Source: Limibacillus halophilus
GTDB taxonomy: Bacteria; Pseudomonadota; Alphaproteobacteria; Kiloniellales; CECT-8803
Direction of reading: 5' to 3'
NCBI RefSeq assembly: GCF_014191775.1
Contig: NZ_JACHXA010000002.1
Coordinates: 248,001-312,000 of the forward strand
Length of the DNA stretch: 64,000 bases
Made by a program: the position numbers and the translations under genes. The notes below the pieces were generated by a model that did no database searches, had not been told where the DNA came from, and worked only from the letters and a program-made list of their open reading frames with translations. Below, piece by piece: positions 17,729-25,626 of this stretch (within the stretch, counting starts at the first letter, position 1; each line of letters opens with the position of its first letter).

Positions 17729-19114
17729 ATGAACGTCAGGCCTAACTCTCCAGCGGCGCGCGATATCGCCCATCATCTTCACCCCTACACCAATTGGCGC
17801 AGGCACGAAGCCGATGGTCCGCTGATCATAAACAGCGGTAAGGGTATTTATGTTCAGGACGATCAGGGCAAGGAGTACATCGAAGGCATGGCCGGCCTCT
17901 GGTGTACCTCGCTCGGGTTTGGCGAAGAGCGACTGGTTCAGGCCGCCGCCGAGCAGATGCGCAAGCTGCCCTACTATCATGCGTTCGCGCATAAGAGCCA
18001 CAATCCCGGCATTGATCTTGCCGAGCGCCTAGCGGATATGACGCCCGGAGACCTGAATCATGTGTTTTTCGCAAACTCGGGCTCCGAGGCAAACGACACG
18101 GTGGTGAAGTTCGTCTGGTATTTCAATAACGCCCTCGGTCGCCCGGAAAAGAAGAAGATCATCAGCCGGATCAAGGGCTATCACGGGGTTACGGTCGCTT
18201 CGGCCAGCATGACCGGATTGCCGAACAATCACCGCGACTTCGACCTGCCAATTGCCAACATCCTGCACACCGAATGCCCGCACTACTATCGATTCGGCCA
18301 GGAAGGCGAGACCGAGGACGCTTTCGCGACGCGCATGGCCGACGCGTTGGAAGCCAAGATCCTTGAAGAGGGTCCGGAAACGGTCGCGGCCTTCATTGGC
18401 GAGCCAGTCATGGGCGCTGGCGGCGTCATCGTGCCACCTAGAACCTACTGGAAAAAAATACAGGCGGTTTGCCGCAAGTACGACATTCTCGTCATTGCCG
18501 ACGAAGTCATTTGCGGCTTTGGCCGAACCGGCGAGATGTTCGGCAGCCAAACTTTCGAAATCCAACCCGATATCATGGTTGTGGCCAAGCAACTCTCGTC
18601 TGCCTACCTGCCTATTTCCGCCGTGATCATCAGCGACAAGGTCTATGATGCGTTGGCGGACAACAGCGCGAAGATCGGCACATTCGGACATGGATACACC
18701 TATAGCGGTCATCCGGTGGCTGCCGCGGTCGCTGTCGAAACGCTGAAGATATACGAAGAGCGGGACATTCTTTCCCATGTGAAGGCCGTTGCACCGCTGT
18801 TCCAGGAAGGGCTTCGAAAGTTTGCGGATCACCCCCACGTCGGTGAAGTGCGCGGCGTCGGCTTGGTCGGCGCAGTCGAACTGGTGGCCGACAAAACCAC
18901 GAAGGCTAGCTTCGATCCGGCCGGACCGGTCGGTGTCCAATTGGATAAGCGCGCGATAGCCAACGGCGTTATCCTGCGTAATATCGTCGACTCCCTTGCC
19001 TTTTGCCCACCGCTCATCATCACGGATAAGCAGATCAAGGAACTCTTTGATCGCTTTGGCAAAGCGCTTGACGAAACGGAAGCATGGATCAAGGCAGAAG
19101 GCCTCGCTGTTTGA
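17729..19114 (+). CDS. Class III pyridoxal-phosphate aminotransferase (omega-aminotransferase type)
   Basis: A 461-residue fold-type I aminotransferase. The start is the ATG at 17729 with GGAGGA 8 nt upstream. Motifs include NSGSEANDT at about residues 117-125, the cofactor aspartate in IADEVICGFGRTG (D258) and the Schiff-base lysine in VVAKQLSSAYLP (K287). The late THG-like region is FGHGYTYSGHP. WCTSLGFG and PYYHAFAHKSHNP in the N-terminal part resemble pyruvate-dependent omega-aminotransferases acting on putrescine, beta-alanine, taurine or GABA. The exact substrate is open. The polyamine-type importer 1.7 kb downstream makes a diamine a fair candidate. Confidence 0.92.
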   Translation: MNVRPNSPAARDIAHHLHPYTNWRRHEADGPLIINSGKGIYVQDDQGKEYIEGMAGLWCTSLGFGEERLVQAAAEQMRKLPYYHAFAHKSHNPGIDLAERLADMTPGDLNHVFFANSGSEANDTVVKFVWYFNNALGRPEKKKIISRIKGYHGVTVASASMTGLPNNHRDFDLPIANILHTECPHYYRFGQEGETEDAFATRMADALEAKILEEGPETVAAFIGEPVMGAGGVIVPPRTYWKKIQAVCRKYDILVIADEVICGFGRTGEMFGSQTFEIQPDIMVVAKQLSSAYLPISAVIISDKVYDALADNSAKIGTFGHGYTYSGHPVAAAVAVETLKIYEERDILSHVKAVAPLFQEGLRKFADHPHVGEVRGVGLVGAVELVADKTTKASFDPAGPVGVQLDKRAIANGVILRNIVDSLAFCPPLIITDKQIKELFDRFGKALDETEAWIKAEGLAV

Positions 19115-19144
19115 GGTCGTGACGCCGGATTCCTGAATTTATGA

Positions 19145-19193
19145 TGATCGACCTGCGCCCACGGCACGTGACGTCGCCGGCGCAGGTCGATCA
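19145..19193 (+). terminator. Strong hairpin after the aminotransferase gene
   Basis: A perfect 15-bp stem, TGATCGACCTGCGCC (19145-19159) with its complement at 19179-19193, closes a 19-nt loop. It begins 30 bp after the stop codon. Downstream bases are CTTCTATG rather than a T-run, so intrinsic termination would be weak. It may instead act as an mRNA 3'-end stabiliser. It separates the aminotransferase from hemA. A -10-like TAGAAT follows at 19245-19250, which could belong to a separate hemA promoter. Confidence 0.55.
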
Positions 19194-19328
19194 CTTCTAT
19201 GCGAGACAGTCCGCCGCACTTGACGAGACTTAGCCGCTTTCCCCTAGAATGCCACTGTCGTTGCTCGTCATAATTAGTTCACCCGATGGTGTCCTAGTTG
19301 TGATTTCTGTGTTTGAAGAAGAAAATCA

Positions 19329-20540
19329 ATGGATTATAACGGTTTTTTCAGACAACATATTAATTCTTTGAAGACTGAAGGGCGATATCGAACCTTCGCC
19401 GATCTGGAGCGGCGTGCAGGTCAATTCCCGACAGCGGTTCAACACGATGCGTCTGGAGAACGTGACGTAGTCGTTTGGTGTTCGAATGACTATCTCGGCA
19501 TGGGTCAGCACCCAGAGGTACTTGCTGCCATGCATCAAGCGCTAGAACGTTGCGGCGCGGGGGCCGGTGGGACCCGTAACATCTCCGGCACCAATCACTA
19601 TCACGTGGTTCTGGAGCAAGAGCTTTCATCCTGGCATGAGAAAGAAGCGGCTCTACTCTTTACTTCGGGATACGTCGCCAATTGGACCGCCCTGTCCACA
19701 CTTGCCGCGCGCCTACCCAATTGTATTGTCTTTTCCGATTCGCTCAATCATGCCTCGATGATCGAAGGCATTCGTCATTCGCGGGCGGAGAAGCGTATTT
19801 TCAAGCACAACGATCCGGAAGATCTGAAACGCACGCTAGCAGCGGCCCCTGCCGATTCAGCTAAGATCGTCGCCTTCGAGTCCGTTTATTCGATGGATGG
19901 CGATAAAGCCCCTATCGGACCGCTGTGCGATATCGCACACGCCTATGGTGCCTTGACCTATCTCGACGAGGTGCACGCCGTCGGACTCTACGGAATTGCC
20001 GGGAGCGGTGTCGCGGAAGAGCAAGGCGTGATTTCAAAGGTGGATTTGATCCAGGGCACGCTGGGCAAAGCTGTTGGATGCATTGGCGGGTACATCGCCG
20101 GCTCGTCGGCACTTGTTGATTTTGTGCGCTCCTACGGTTCCGGCTTTATTTTCACCACGGCCCTGCCGCCGGCGATAGCAGCGGGTGCGACGGCCAGTGT
20201 GCGATTTCTCAGGACACACCCCGAGATCCGTGCCCGTCATCAAGAGCGTGCGGCGACCTTGAAGACACTGTTAAACGACGCAGGTTTGCCTGTGCTGCCT
20301 TCGGAAAGCCACATCGTTCCGGTGCTGGTCGGAGAAGCCAAGCTTTGCAAGGCGTTGTCGGACATTCTGCTTCAGGACTACAGGCTTTATGTGCAGCCCA
20401 TCAACTACCCGACTGTTCCTCGCGGAACCGAGCGTTTGAGGCTCACGCCTTCACCGCTTCATGATGACGCCGCCATGGCCGCTCTGGTGGAAGCATTGCA
20501 GGAATCATGGCACCGCGTTGGCTTAGAGTTGGTTGCTTAA
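19329..20540 (+). CDS. hemA: 5-aminolevulinate synthase
   Basis: A 403-residue enzyme condensing glycine and succinyl-CoA to 5-aminolevulinate, the first step of haem synthesis by the C4 route used in Alphaproteobacteria. Landmarks are MDYNGFFRQHINSLKTEGRY at the start, WCSNDYLGMGQHP, GAGAGGTRNISGTNHYH, FESVYSMDGD, the cofactor aspartate in YLDEVHAVGLYG and the PLP lysine K247 in QGTLGKAVG. Length is normal for the bacterial enzyme. The ribosome binding site (GAAGAAG) is modest. It stands alone between the aminotransferase and the polyamine-type importer. Confidence 0.97.
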   Translation: MDYNGFFRQHINSLKTEGRYRTFADLERRAGQFPTAVQHDASGERDVVVWCSNDYLGMGQHPEVLAAMHQALERCGAGAGGTRNISGTNHYHVVLEQELSSWHEKEAALLFTSGYVANWTALSTLAARLPNCIVFSDSLNHASMIEGIRHSRAEKRIFKHNDPEDLKRTLAAAPADSAKIVAFESVYSMDGDKAPIGPLCDIAHAYGALTYLDEVHAVGLYGIAGSGVAEEQGVISKVDLIQGTLGKAVGCIGGYIAGSSALVDFVRSYGSGFIFTTALPPAIAAGATASVRFLRTHPEIRARHQERAATLKTLLNDAGLPVLPSESHIVPVLVGEAKLCKALSDILLQDYRLYVQPINYPTVPRGTERLRLTPSPLHDDAAMAALVEALQESWHRVGLELVA

Positions 20541-20605
20541 GCCAAAGATTCTCGCTTAATTATTTATATATTTCAGACGGTTAACATAACTTTTCTTTGC
20601 TTTCC

Positions 20606-20635
20606 TTGACCCGCCGGTCAATGAACCTCTATGCT
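20606..20635 (+). promoter_or_regulatory. Candidate promoter with inverted repeat over the -35 box
   Basis: TTGACC at 20606-20611 and TATGCT at 20630-20635 are 18 bp apart, a plausible sigma-70 pair. The -35 is one arm of a perfect inverted repeat TTGACC-CGCC-GGTCAA (20606-20621), which suits an operator. Transcription from here would give a leader of roughly 170 nt before the importer ATPase gene at 20814. Neither the promoter nor a regulator has been shown. Confidence 0.4.
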
Positions 20636-20813
20636 TCCCTTGTTAAAAAGATAAAAAACGTTGAACAGGGATAGGGCGTAACAGGCACCTTGAGGCAGGG
20701 CAATTGAGTTTGCTTTGCCGAAGTGGGTGGGATTTTCCAAAAAACCCTGATCTCGGTCACGTGCGCATACCGCGCCCTGTGATTGGAGGTCTGTTGGATA
20801 CGGCAGGGGAGAC

Positions 20814-21932
20814 ATGGGGGAAAACAAAGACATCATCGTGAAATTCGACGGGGTTCAAAAGAGCTACGACGGAGAAATCCTCGTGGTGAAGGACCTCAAT
20901 CTTGACATCGAACGAGGTGAATTCCTCACAATGCTTGGGCCTTCCGGCTCGGGTAAGACCACCTGTCTTATGATGCTGGCCGGTTTCGAACCCGCCACGC
21001 ACGGCGAGATCTATCTGAACGAGCAGCCCATCAACAATGTACCGCCACACAAACGCGGTATCGGGATGGTTTTCCAGAATTATGCACTCTTTCCGCATAT
21101 GACAGTTGCGGAGAACCTCGCCTTCCCTCTCGAAGTTCGCAAGTTAGACAAGGCGACGATCGAGCAGAAGGTAACCCGTGCCTTGGAAATGGTCCGTCTG
21201 GACCAATTCGGCGGTCGGCGTCCGGCGCAGTTGTCCGGTGGCCAGCAACAACGTGTTGCTGTTGCCCGCGCGCTGGTTTTCGAGCCTGATCTGGTGTTGA
21301 TGGATGAACCGCTCGGCGCACTCGATAAGAATCTGCGTGAAGAAATGCAGTACGAGATCAAACACATCCACGACCAACTCGGCGTGAGTGTGGTCTATGT
21401 AACACACGACCAGTCCGAGGCCTTAACCATGTCAAATCGCGTTGCGGTGTTTGATGACGGTGTCATCCAGCAACTTGCGGCGCCCGATGTCCTCTACGAA
21501 GAGCCGGTCAATGCGTTCGTCGCCTACTTCATCGGCGAGAACAATCGACTCTACGGCACTGTGAAGGATGAAGACTCCAAGATGTGCCGTGTCGAACTGG
21601 ACAACGCGGGCGGCGATATCAAGGCCTTGGCGGTCAACATCGATGGAACCGGTAGCCGCACCACGCTTTCCTTGCGGCCTGAACGTGTGAAGATTCTTTC
21701 TGAAAGTGATTCAGCCGACAACGTGATGCAAGGCAAGGTCGAGGAGCTGATTTACCTCGGCGATCACGTCAGGACCCGCATGACGGTCGCGGGCAACGAC
21801 CAATTTATTGTCAAGATTCCGAACGCTCACGGTCATCCCATATTGCATGTCGGCGATACCGTGAAACTGGGCTGGGCGGCTGAAGACTGCCGCGCACTCG
21901 ACGCCCCCGCTGGAGGCGGTGATCCAGCGTGA
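20814..21932 (+). CDS. Polyamine-type ABC importer ATP-binding protein (PotA family)
   Basis: A 372-residue importer ATPase. It has Walker A GPSGSGKTT, Q-loop FQNYALFPHMTV, signature LSGGQQQRVAVARAL, Walker B LVLMDEPLGALD and a C-terminal TOBE-type domain from about residue 280. This is the PotA/PotG architecture for spermidine, putrescine and related solutes. It heads the order ATPase - binding protein - permease - permease. The annotated ATG is close behind GGGGAG. An alternative GTG begins VKFDGVQ. Confidence 0.93.
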   Translation: MGENKDIIVKFDGVQKSYDGEILVVKDLNLDIERGEFLTMLGPSGSGKTTCLMMLAGFEPATHGEIYLNEQPINNVPPHKRGIGMVFQNYALFPHMTVAENLAFPLEVRKLDKATIEQKVTRALEMVRLDQFGGRRPAQLSGGQQQRVAVARALVFEPDLVLMDEPLGALDKNLREEMQYEIKHIHDQLGVSVVYVTHDQSEALTMSNRVAVFDDGVIQQLAAPDVLYEEPVNAFVAYFIGENNRLYGTVKDEDSKMCRVELDNAGGDIKALAVNIDGTGSRTTLSLRPERVKILSESDSADNVMQGKVEELIYLGDHVRTRMTVAGNDQFIVKIPNAHGHPILHVGDTVKLGWAAEDCRALDAPAGGGDPA

Positions 21933-22002
21933 GAATGAAACCGCTGCCCGTGCGAGGCAGGGTTTCTGCGCAACTAACAAATGAGAACTAGGAGATTCAA
22001 GT

Positions 22003-23109
22003 ATGAGAAGACTTTTTCATAGTGTGTCATTAGCGGCTGGTGCAGCCCTTCTGACCACCGGCGCGGCTAACGCCGTCGACCTGACCATCGTTTCATGGGG
22101 CGGTGCTTACACCGCCAGCCAACAGAAGGCCTATCACGAGCCCTATATGGCAGCAAACCCGGGCGTTACCATCATCAATGATGATTCCGCCGCCGAAGGC
22201 CTTGCCAAGCTTCGTGCTCAGGTTGAAGCGGGCAATGTTACCTGGGATCTGGTGGACATGGTTGCCTCCGACGCCATCACAGCGTGCGACGAAGGCCTGG
22301 CCATGGAGATTGATGCCGATAAGGTTCTGGCTCCGGCTCCGGATGGTACGCCGGCATCCCAGGACTTCTTTGACGGCACCTTGACGGTCGGCGGCACCAA
22401 CTGCTTCATTCCGCAGATCGTCTACTCCACTACCTTCGGTTATCGTACCGACAAGGTGGGCAGCAACGCCCCGACGACGATCGCCGATGTGTTCGACCTG
22501 GAGAAGTTCCCGGGCAAGCGCGCCCTGGAAAAGAAGCCCATCAATAATCTCGAATGGGCTCTGATCGCCGACGGCGTTCCAGGCGACAAGGTCTATGAAG
22601 TGCTCGACACGCCCGAGGGTGTGGAACGCGCCTTCGCCAAGCTCGACACCATCAAGGACCAGGTCATCTGGTGGAGCAAAGGCGCCGTACCGCCGCAGCT
22701 TTTGGCCGACGGTGAGGTCGTGATCGCTTCAGCTTACAACGGCCGTCTCTTCAATGCGATTGCGGTTGAGAGTCAGCCCATCGCCATGATGTGGGATTGG
22801 CAGGCGTTCGACCTCGACGGCTGGGTTATTCCGGCTGGTGCCAAGAACCTCAACGCGGTGACGGATTACCTGTACTACGCCACTGACACGCAGCGTCTGG
22901 CTGACCAGGCCAAGTTCATCTCCTATGGACCGGCCCGCAAATCTTCGGCGCCGTTGGTGGGCAAACATGCTGATCTCGGCATCGACATGAAGCCGCACAT
23001 GCCGACCGACCCGGCAAACGCCAAGAACGTGTTGCAGTTCGACTATGTCTGGTGGGCGGATAACCGCGCCGACATGGACGAGCGCTTCAACGCTTGGCTC
23101 GCCCAGTAA
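22003..23109 (+). CDS. Polyamine-type ABC importer substrate-binding protein (PotD/PotF-like)
   Basis: A 368-residue periplasmic binding protein with a clear signal peptide (MRRLFHSVSLAAGAALLTTG, cleaved near ANA). The mature protein opens VDLTIVSWGGAYTASQQKAY, as in PotD/PotF and related opine or mannopine binding proteins. Later VDMVASDAITACDEG and DYVWWADNRADMDERFNAWL are consistent. AGGAG lies 9 nt before the ATG. The ligand is not certain, since this branch also binds other small cationic or opine-like solutes. A strong hairpin follows the gene. Confidence 0.9.
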   Translation: MRRLFHSVSLAAGAALLTTGAANAVDLTIVSWGGAYTASQQKAYHEPYMAANPGVTIINDDSAAEGLAKLRAQVEAGNVTWDLVDMVASDAITACDEGLAMEIDADKVLAPAPDGTPASQDFFDGTLTVGGTNCFIPQIVYSTTFGYRTDKVGSNAPTTIADVFDLEKFPGKRALEKKPINNLEWALIADGVPGDKVYEVLDTPEGVERAFAKLDTIKDQVIWWSKGAVPPQLLADGEVVIASAYNGRLFNAIAVESQPIAMMWDWQAFDLDGWVIPAGAKNLNAVTDYLYYATDTQRLADQAKFISYGPARKSSAPLVGKHADLGIDMKPHMPTDPANAKNVLQFDYVWWADNRADMDERFNAWLAQ

Positions 23110-23123
23110 GGGCATAGGGATAT

Positions 23124-23153
23124 GCGGTGCGGTCATTTTCTTGGCCGCACCGC
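23124..23153 (+). promoter_or_regulatory. Intercistronic hairpin after the binding-protein gene
   Basis: A perfect 9-bp stem GCGGTGCGG / CCGCACCGC (23124-23132 and 23145-23153) with a 12-nt loop starts 14 bp after the binding-protein stop and 92 bp before the first permease start. No T-run follows. It probably tunes expression of binding protein relative to permeases by mRNA stabilisation or partial termination. The position matches hairpins in the other two ABC operons of this window. Confidence 0.6.
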
Positions 23154-23215
23154 GCCTCCCGCATATTCAGTTAGTCAATTTTCAAGCGCCTTGACCGAAG
23201 AACGGGGAACAAGCG

Positions 23216-24484
23216 ATGGCTGATACAGGAAGCTCAGCGGCTGTAATGACCACATCCGATGGCATACCGCTCAAGGTAAGCCTTCAGCGGGCCCTGCGTC
23301 GCAGCCGACGTCGCGCCTTCTTTTTGGTTCTTCCATTGCTGGCGTTCCTGACAATCAGCTTCGTCTTACCCATTTTCGACATGCTGTTCCGTTCGGTCGA
23401 CAATACCATTGTCCCGCAGAATCTTCCGAGTGTCGTGAAAGCGATTGAAGACTGGGATCCCAAAGCCTCGGAACTGCCGAGCGAAGCCGTCTACGAGGCC
23501 ATGGTCAAGGACATTCAGATCGGCTTCGAGGAAAAAACCCTGGGTTCGCTTGCCCGCCGCCTAAACTATGACTTGACCGGCTCGGCAAGCCTGTTCCGCA
23601 AATCAGGGCGACGCGCGTCGAAAATCGAAGGGGCACCCTACAAAGAACAGCTGATCGAAGTCGACGAGGATTGGGGCGATCCCGCGATTTGGAACCTTAT
23701 TAAGCGCGAAAGCGATTCCTTGACGGCCTCCTATTTTCTGTCCGCCGTTGACATGCGGTACGATGAGCAGGGCGACATCGCCATGCAGCCCGACTATCAA
23801 CAGATTTACCTGAAGCTGTTCTGGCGCACGCTGGTTATGAGCGCCATCATCACTGGGCTATGTATCCTGCTTGGCTATCCGGTCGCCTATCTGATGGCCA
23901 CCCTGCCCTTACGTACCAGCAACCTCTTGATGATCTTGGTCTTATTGCCGTTCTGGACCTCATTGCTGGTCCGCACGACCGCTTGGATCGCGCTGCTGCA
24001 AACCCAGGGCGTGCTCAACGACCTTTTGGTCGCGGTTGGCGTGCTCAGCGACGATGGCCGCATCCGCATGATCTACAACCAGACAGGCACGATCGTGGCA
24101 ATGACTCATATTCTTTTGCCCTTCATGATCCTGCCGCTTTATTCGGTGATGAAGACCATACCGCCGTCCTACATGCGTGCTGCCCGCTCCATGGGCGCTA
24201 ATCCCTTTACGGCCTTTGTGCGGGTCTACATGCCCAACACCGTGGCCGGCGTCGGCGCGGGAAGCATCCTCTGCTTCATTCTGGCTATTGGTTATTACAT
24301 CACCCCTGCCCTGGTTGGCGGCCAATCTGGAACCCTGATTTCCAATTTCATCGCCGACCACATCAGCGTGACGCTGAATTGGGGCCTTGCGGCCGCCTTG
24401 GGGGTCATCCTGTTAGGGTTGGTGATGCTGCTGTACGTGATTTACGACCGGATCGTCGGCATCGACAACATGAAGCTCGGTTAA
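23216..24484 (+). CDS. Polyamine-type ABC importer permease (PotB family)
   Basis: A 422-residue permease, longer than classic PotB (about 280). After the first transmembrane segment (about residues 36-56, AFFLVLPLLAFLTISFVLPI) there is an insertion of some 130 mostly hydrophilic residues to about residue 195, predicted periplasmic. Five further membrane segments follow. The EAA-type loop is around YMRAARSMGANPFTAFVRVYMPN. Such long-loop PotB relatives occur in alphaproteobacterial opine or polyamine importers. It pairs with the PotC-type permease 13 bp downstream. Confidence 0.9.
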   Translation: MADTGSSAAVMTTSDGIPLKVSLQRALRRSRRRAFFLVLPLLAFLTISFVLPIFDMLFRSVDNTIVPQNLPSVVKAIEDWDPKASELPSEAVYEAMVKDIQIGFEEKTLGSLARRLNYDLTGSASLFRKSGRRASKIEGAPYKEQLIEVDEDWGDPAIWNLIKRESDSLTASYFLSAVDMRYDEQGDIAMQPDYQQIYLKLFWRTLVMSAIITGLCILLGYPVAYLMATLPLRTSNLLMILVLLPFWTSLLVRTTAWIALLQTQGVLNDLLVAVGVLSDDGRIRMIYNQTGTIVAMTHILLPFMILPLYSVMKTIPPSYMRAARSMGANPFTAFVRVYMPNTVAGVGAGSILCFILAIGYYITPALVGGQSGTLISNFIADHISVTLNWGLAAALGVILLGLVMLLYVIYDRIVGIDNMKLG

Positions 24485-24497
24485 GGAGAAGCGACAC

Positions 24498-25349
24498 ATG
24501 GCACTTCCAGCCCACGCCGGCACCGGAGAGCGCATCTGGTACTACACCTATCGCACCATTTGCGCGGCAATCTTCGTGTTCTTGATCGGCCCGATCTTCA
24601 TCATCGTGCCGCTAAGCTTCAATGCGGCGCCTTACTTTACCTTCACGCCGGAGATGCTGTCCTTCGATCCGGCGGGGTACAGTCTGCGCTGGTACGAGGA
24701 TTTCTGGACCGACATCAACTGGCAGCTTGCAATTAGAAACAGCGTCATAATTGGTATTTTCGCGACGCTAATTTCAACGTCCCTGGGAACGCTGGCAGCG
24801 TTGGGACTCAGCCAGTCGACGATGCCCTACAAGTCGGCCTTCATGGCGCTGCTGATATCGCCAATGATCGTGCCGCTGATCATCTCCGCTGCGGGCATGT
24901 ACTTCTTCTATTCACGCATCGGCCTAGCCTCCACTCATATTGGCGTCATCCTCGCCCACGCAGCATTGGGAACGCCTTTTGTGGTAATCACCGTTACCGC
25001 CACGCTTGTCGGCTTTGACCGATCGCTGATACGCGCCGCGAACAATCTCGGCGCGACCCCGGCCAGGACCTTTTTCAAGGTGATCGTTCCGCTGATTCTG
25101 CCTGGCGTCATTTCTGGTGGGCTCTTCGCATTCATCACGTCATTCGACGAGGTCGTGGTGGTCCTGTTCGTCGGTTCGGTCGAACAGCGTACGATCCCCT
25201 GGGCGATGTTCTCCGGAATTCGCGAACAGATCAGCCCGACGATCCTTGCCGTCGCCACGTTACTGGTTCTCTTGTCGATCATGCTTTTGACGACGCTGGA
25301 ACTCCTACGTCGACGGTCGGAGCGCCTGCGGGGCATGTCACCCGGCTGA
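24498..25349 (+). CDS. Polyamine-type ABC importer permease (PotC family)
   Basis: A 283-residue permease with six predicted membrane segments. The first, at about residues 19-43, is followed by FTPEMLSFDPAGYSLRWYEDF in the periplasmic loop. The EAA-type loop is near LIRAANNLGATPARTFFKVIVPL. AAGGAG precedes the ATG by about 9 nt. It ends the importer operon and is followed by a terminator-like hairpin. Confidence 0.93.
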   Translation: MALPAHAGTGERIWYYTYRTICAAIFVFLIGPIFIIVPLSFNAAPYFTFTPEMLSFDPAGYSLRWYEDFWTDINWQLAIRNSVIIGIFATLISTSLGTLAALGLSQSTMPYKSAFMALLISPMIVPLIISAAGMYFFYSRIGLASTHIGVILAHAALGTPFVVITVTATLVGFDRSLIRAANNLGATPARTFFKVIVPLILPGVISGGLFAFITSFDEVVVVLFVGSVEQRTIPWAMFSGIREQISPTILAVATLLVLLSIMLLTTLELLRRRSERLRGMSPG

Positions 25350-25381
25350 CCATTCAAGCAGACAAATCGTCTCTGCGTTGC

Positions 25382-25411
25382 AACGCGCCTCCTTTTCCTG
25401 GGAGGCGCGTT
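25382..25411 (+). terminator. Rho-independent-like terminator of the polyamine-type importer operon
   Basis: Perfect 11-bp stem AACGCGCCTCC / GGAGGCGCGTT (25382-25392 and 25401-25411) with an 8-nt loop, 32 bp after the last permease stop. Downstream TTCTTCGT is only moderately T-rich. Position and strength of the stem make a terminator the simplest reading. Confidence 0.7.
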
Positions 25412-25463
25412 CTTCGTATCTGGGAGAAAGAAGTTCCATCCTGACGAACATGGCTGGCGGGGG

Positions 25464-25523
25464 TTGACCAGGGGGGGTTGACCAGGAGGGGTTGACCAGG
25501 AGGGGTTGACCAGGAGGGGTTGA
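25464..25523 (+). repeat. 14-bp tandem repeat (TTGACCAGGAGGGG), four full copies plus a partial
   Basis: TTGACC recurs at 25464, 25478, 25492 and 25506, exactly 14 bp apart. A fifth, diverged unit (TTGAATC) starts at 25520. The first unit carries G where later ones have A, and the last three are identical. It lies between the importer terminator and the cyclopropane synthase gene, about 100-160 bp before that start. Each copy contains a consensus-like -35 hexamer. It could be a slippage-prone repeat, a set of protein sites, or both. Confidence 0.9.
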
Positions 25524-25626
25524 ATCGTCAAATCCGGAGAGGCACAATCCAAAAGCTTTGGATATCAGTGGGTCACCTGCTTACCACATGCAACTCAGGA
25601 CAACTGGGGGCAAGGGAGAGCGAGCC

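Noticed and set aside
18029-18940. A 303-codon open frame on the minus strand inside the aminotransferase gene
   Set aside because: The plus strand encodes an aminotransferase with intact active-site residues over the same bases; the antisense product shows no recognisable motifs.
20636-20813. Leader of the polyamine-type importer considered as a known riboswitch
   Set aside because: I could not match it to any riboswitch class I know; only short, weak hairpins are visible.
25464-25523. Short-spaced repeats considered as a CRISPR array
   Set aside because: Units are 14 bp and directly adjacent with no spacers, and no cas gene is present.
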